Positions 6,863-7,549 of a stretch of DNA of 7,549 nucleotides are shown here, piece by piece. Numbering within the stretch: position 1 is the stretch's first letter; the number at the start of each line of letters is the position of its first letter. The position numbers were made by a program, and so were the translations under genes. The notes under the pieces are model-generated. The model made no database searches. It had not been told where the DNA came from and saw only the letters and a program-made list of their open reading frames with translations. The stretch is from Candidatus Hydrogenedentota bacterium (GTDB lineage: Bacteria; Hydrogenedentota; Hydrogenedentia; Hydrogenedentales; SLHB01): the NCBI GenBank assembly GCA_003552765.1, contig PUOI01000592.1, positions 1 through 7,549 on the forward strand, in the 5' to 3' direction.

Positions 6863-6897
6863 CCGCCGCGCCTGCCTACAAACGGCAAGCGCGGCGG
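6863..6897 (+). terminator. GC-rich hairpin after the oxidoreductase gene
   Basis: CCGCCGCGC (6863-6871) pairs perfectly with GCGCGGCGG (6889-6897). After one mismatch, four further base pairs (6873-6876 with 6884-6887) close a 7-nt loop. It lies 22 nt after the stop codon and only CTT follows, so termination efficiency is uncertain. It could serve both convergent genes. It shares CCGCCGCG/CGCGGCGG with the hairpin at 5006-5043. Confidence 0.55.
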
Positions 6898-7114
6898 CTT
6901 GCCGTGATGAGACCAACGCCCAACAGACGGACGCTCGGAAGAATAATGATCGGCTCAGCGGCCGCAGCTCGTGGTGAACCGGCTGATGAAGCATTCGCGT
7001 GTGGACATGTGGCCCAGCAAAGCCGCCCCCCGGACGACAAGTCAAACAGCAAAACGGCGCACGTTTAACCCGGCCCGGCTGGTCTTCACGTTGGAGGGTG
7101 CGGACTAAGCGCCG

Positions 7115-7549
7115 TCAGGTTTCCTTGGAGTCTGTGGCGAAGGCGCCGGGCCAGCCGCCATGCTGTTCGATGACCTCGTCGATCTCCCCCATCAGGCGGA
7201 TGGTCTCGTTCAATGCCACGACGATCTTCTGGTAGTGGGCGATGTCCTCGTCCGTCAGCCTTCGGCCGGGGCGCGGGTTCTTGCCGCCCTTGGCCTGGCG
7301 GTCCTTGAGCCATTTCTCGCAGACCTGGTAGCCGCCGATGTGGAAGTTCCATACCTCCTCGGGTACGCCGCGAAAGCCGGCCGTCCGGGCTTTGTCGATC
7401 CAGACGGTGTTGCCGGCGTACGAGACCTTCTCGACCTCGGGGTTCTCGCCACCGATGAACTCGGTGATAGGTTGGTCAAGCTTAGACGATTCCAGCAGGT
7501 GCACGGCGACGAGTTCCCCGCCAAGCTGGGCTAGCACGCGGAACAGTTC
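7115..7549 (-). CDS. Type ISP restriction-modification enzyme, C-terminal end, cut by the window edge
   Basis: The frame is open from the right edge (ELFRVLAQLGGELVAVHLLE, with the first GTG at 7537 internal to the gene) to a TGA at 7117-7115, giving about 144 residues. The segments VWNFHIGGYQVCEKWLKDR, LTDEDIAHYQKIVVALNET and EIDEVIEQHGGWPGAF are characteristic of the C-terminal specificity domain of type ISP single-polypeptide restriction-modification enzymes (LlaBIII-like), as I know them. In such enzymes an N-terminal nuclease and helicase motor and a central adenine methyltransferase precede this domain, which sets DNA target choice. All of that lies outside the window. The linker between the two motifs has an extra stretch (QAKGGKNPRPGRR). 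The gene converges with the oxidoreductase gene across a 274-bp gap. Completeness of the enzyme cannot be judged here. Confidence 0.85.
   Translation of the reverse strand, partial: ELFRVLAQLGGELVAVHLLESSKLDQPITEFIGGENPEVEKVSYAGNTVWIDKARTAGFRGVPEEVWNFHIGGYQVCEKWLKDRQAKGGKNPRPGRRLTDEDIAHYQKIVVALNETIRLMGEIDEVIEQHGGWPGAFATDSKET

Noticed and set aside
5554..6888. Two long minus-strand open frames opposite the oxidoreductase gene
   Set aside because: The plus strand carries unambiguous Gfo/Idh/MocA motifs over its full length, so these are shadow frames.
6950..7108. A plus-strand frame with the segment QLVVNRLMKHSRVDM, faintly like the end of a tyrosine recombinase
   Set aside because: The likeness covers about a dozen residues, the catalytic Arg and Tyr are not seen, and there is no start or ribosome binding site. 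It is too weak to call a pseudogene.

Overview
The window reads as a piece of a GC-rich genome from the Planctomycetes / Lentisphaerae / Candidatus Hydrogenedentes kind. This is an inference from gene style: two proteins with twin-arginine (Tat) export signals, one of them a Gfo/Idh/MocA oxidoreductase, a large secreted protein of a kind I recall from those phyla, and a secreted beta-helix lipoprotein. No rRNA, tRNA or other taxonomic marker is present, so the placement is tentative.

Layout. At the left edge (1-151, minus strand) lies the N-terminal part of a VOC/glyoxalase-like protein. From 444 to 2006 (minus) is a right-handed beta-helix lipoprotein whose base composition is visibly less GC-rich than its neighbours. 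Upstream of each of these two minus-strand genes, in the same orientation, sits a copy of a repeat of about 130 bp (245-378 and 2084-2215). The repeat has a nearly identical 61-bp core that contains a plausible sigma70-type promoter pointing into the gene. To the right, on the plus strand, are an 858-residue Tat-exported protein with a duplicated module of about 150 residues (2423-4999) and a Tat-exported Gfo/Idh/MocA oxidoreductase (5410-6840). They are separated by a GC-rich hairpin and a clear intrinsic terminator, so they are probably separate transcripts. At the right edge (7115-7549, minus) is the C-terminal end of a type ISP restriction-modification enzyme, convergent with the oxidoreductase.

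How the genes may work together. The beta-helix lipoprotein, the large Tat protein and the Tat oxidoreductase all look exported and would fit handling of carbohydrate outside the cytoplasm. The sequence does not show a pathway, and the strands and terminators argue against a single operon. The restriction enzyme is a separate defence function. The most unusual structure is the pair of promoter-carrying leader repeats. I did not find strong evidence of a wholly new multi-gene system.
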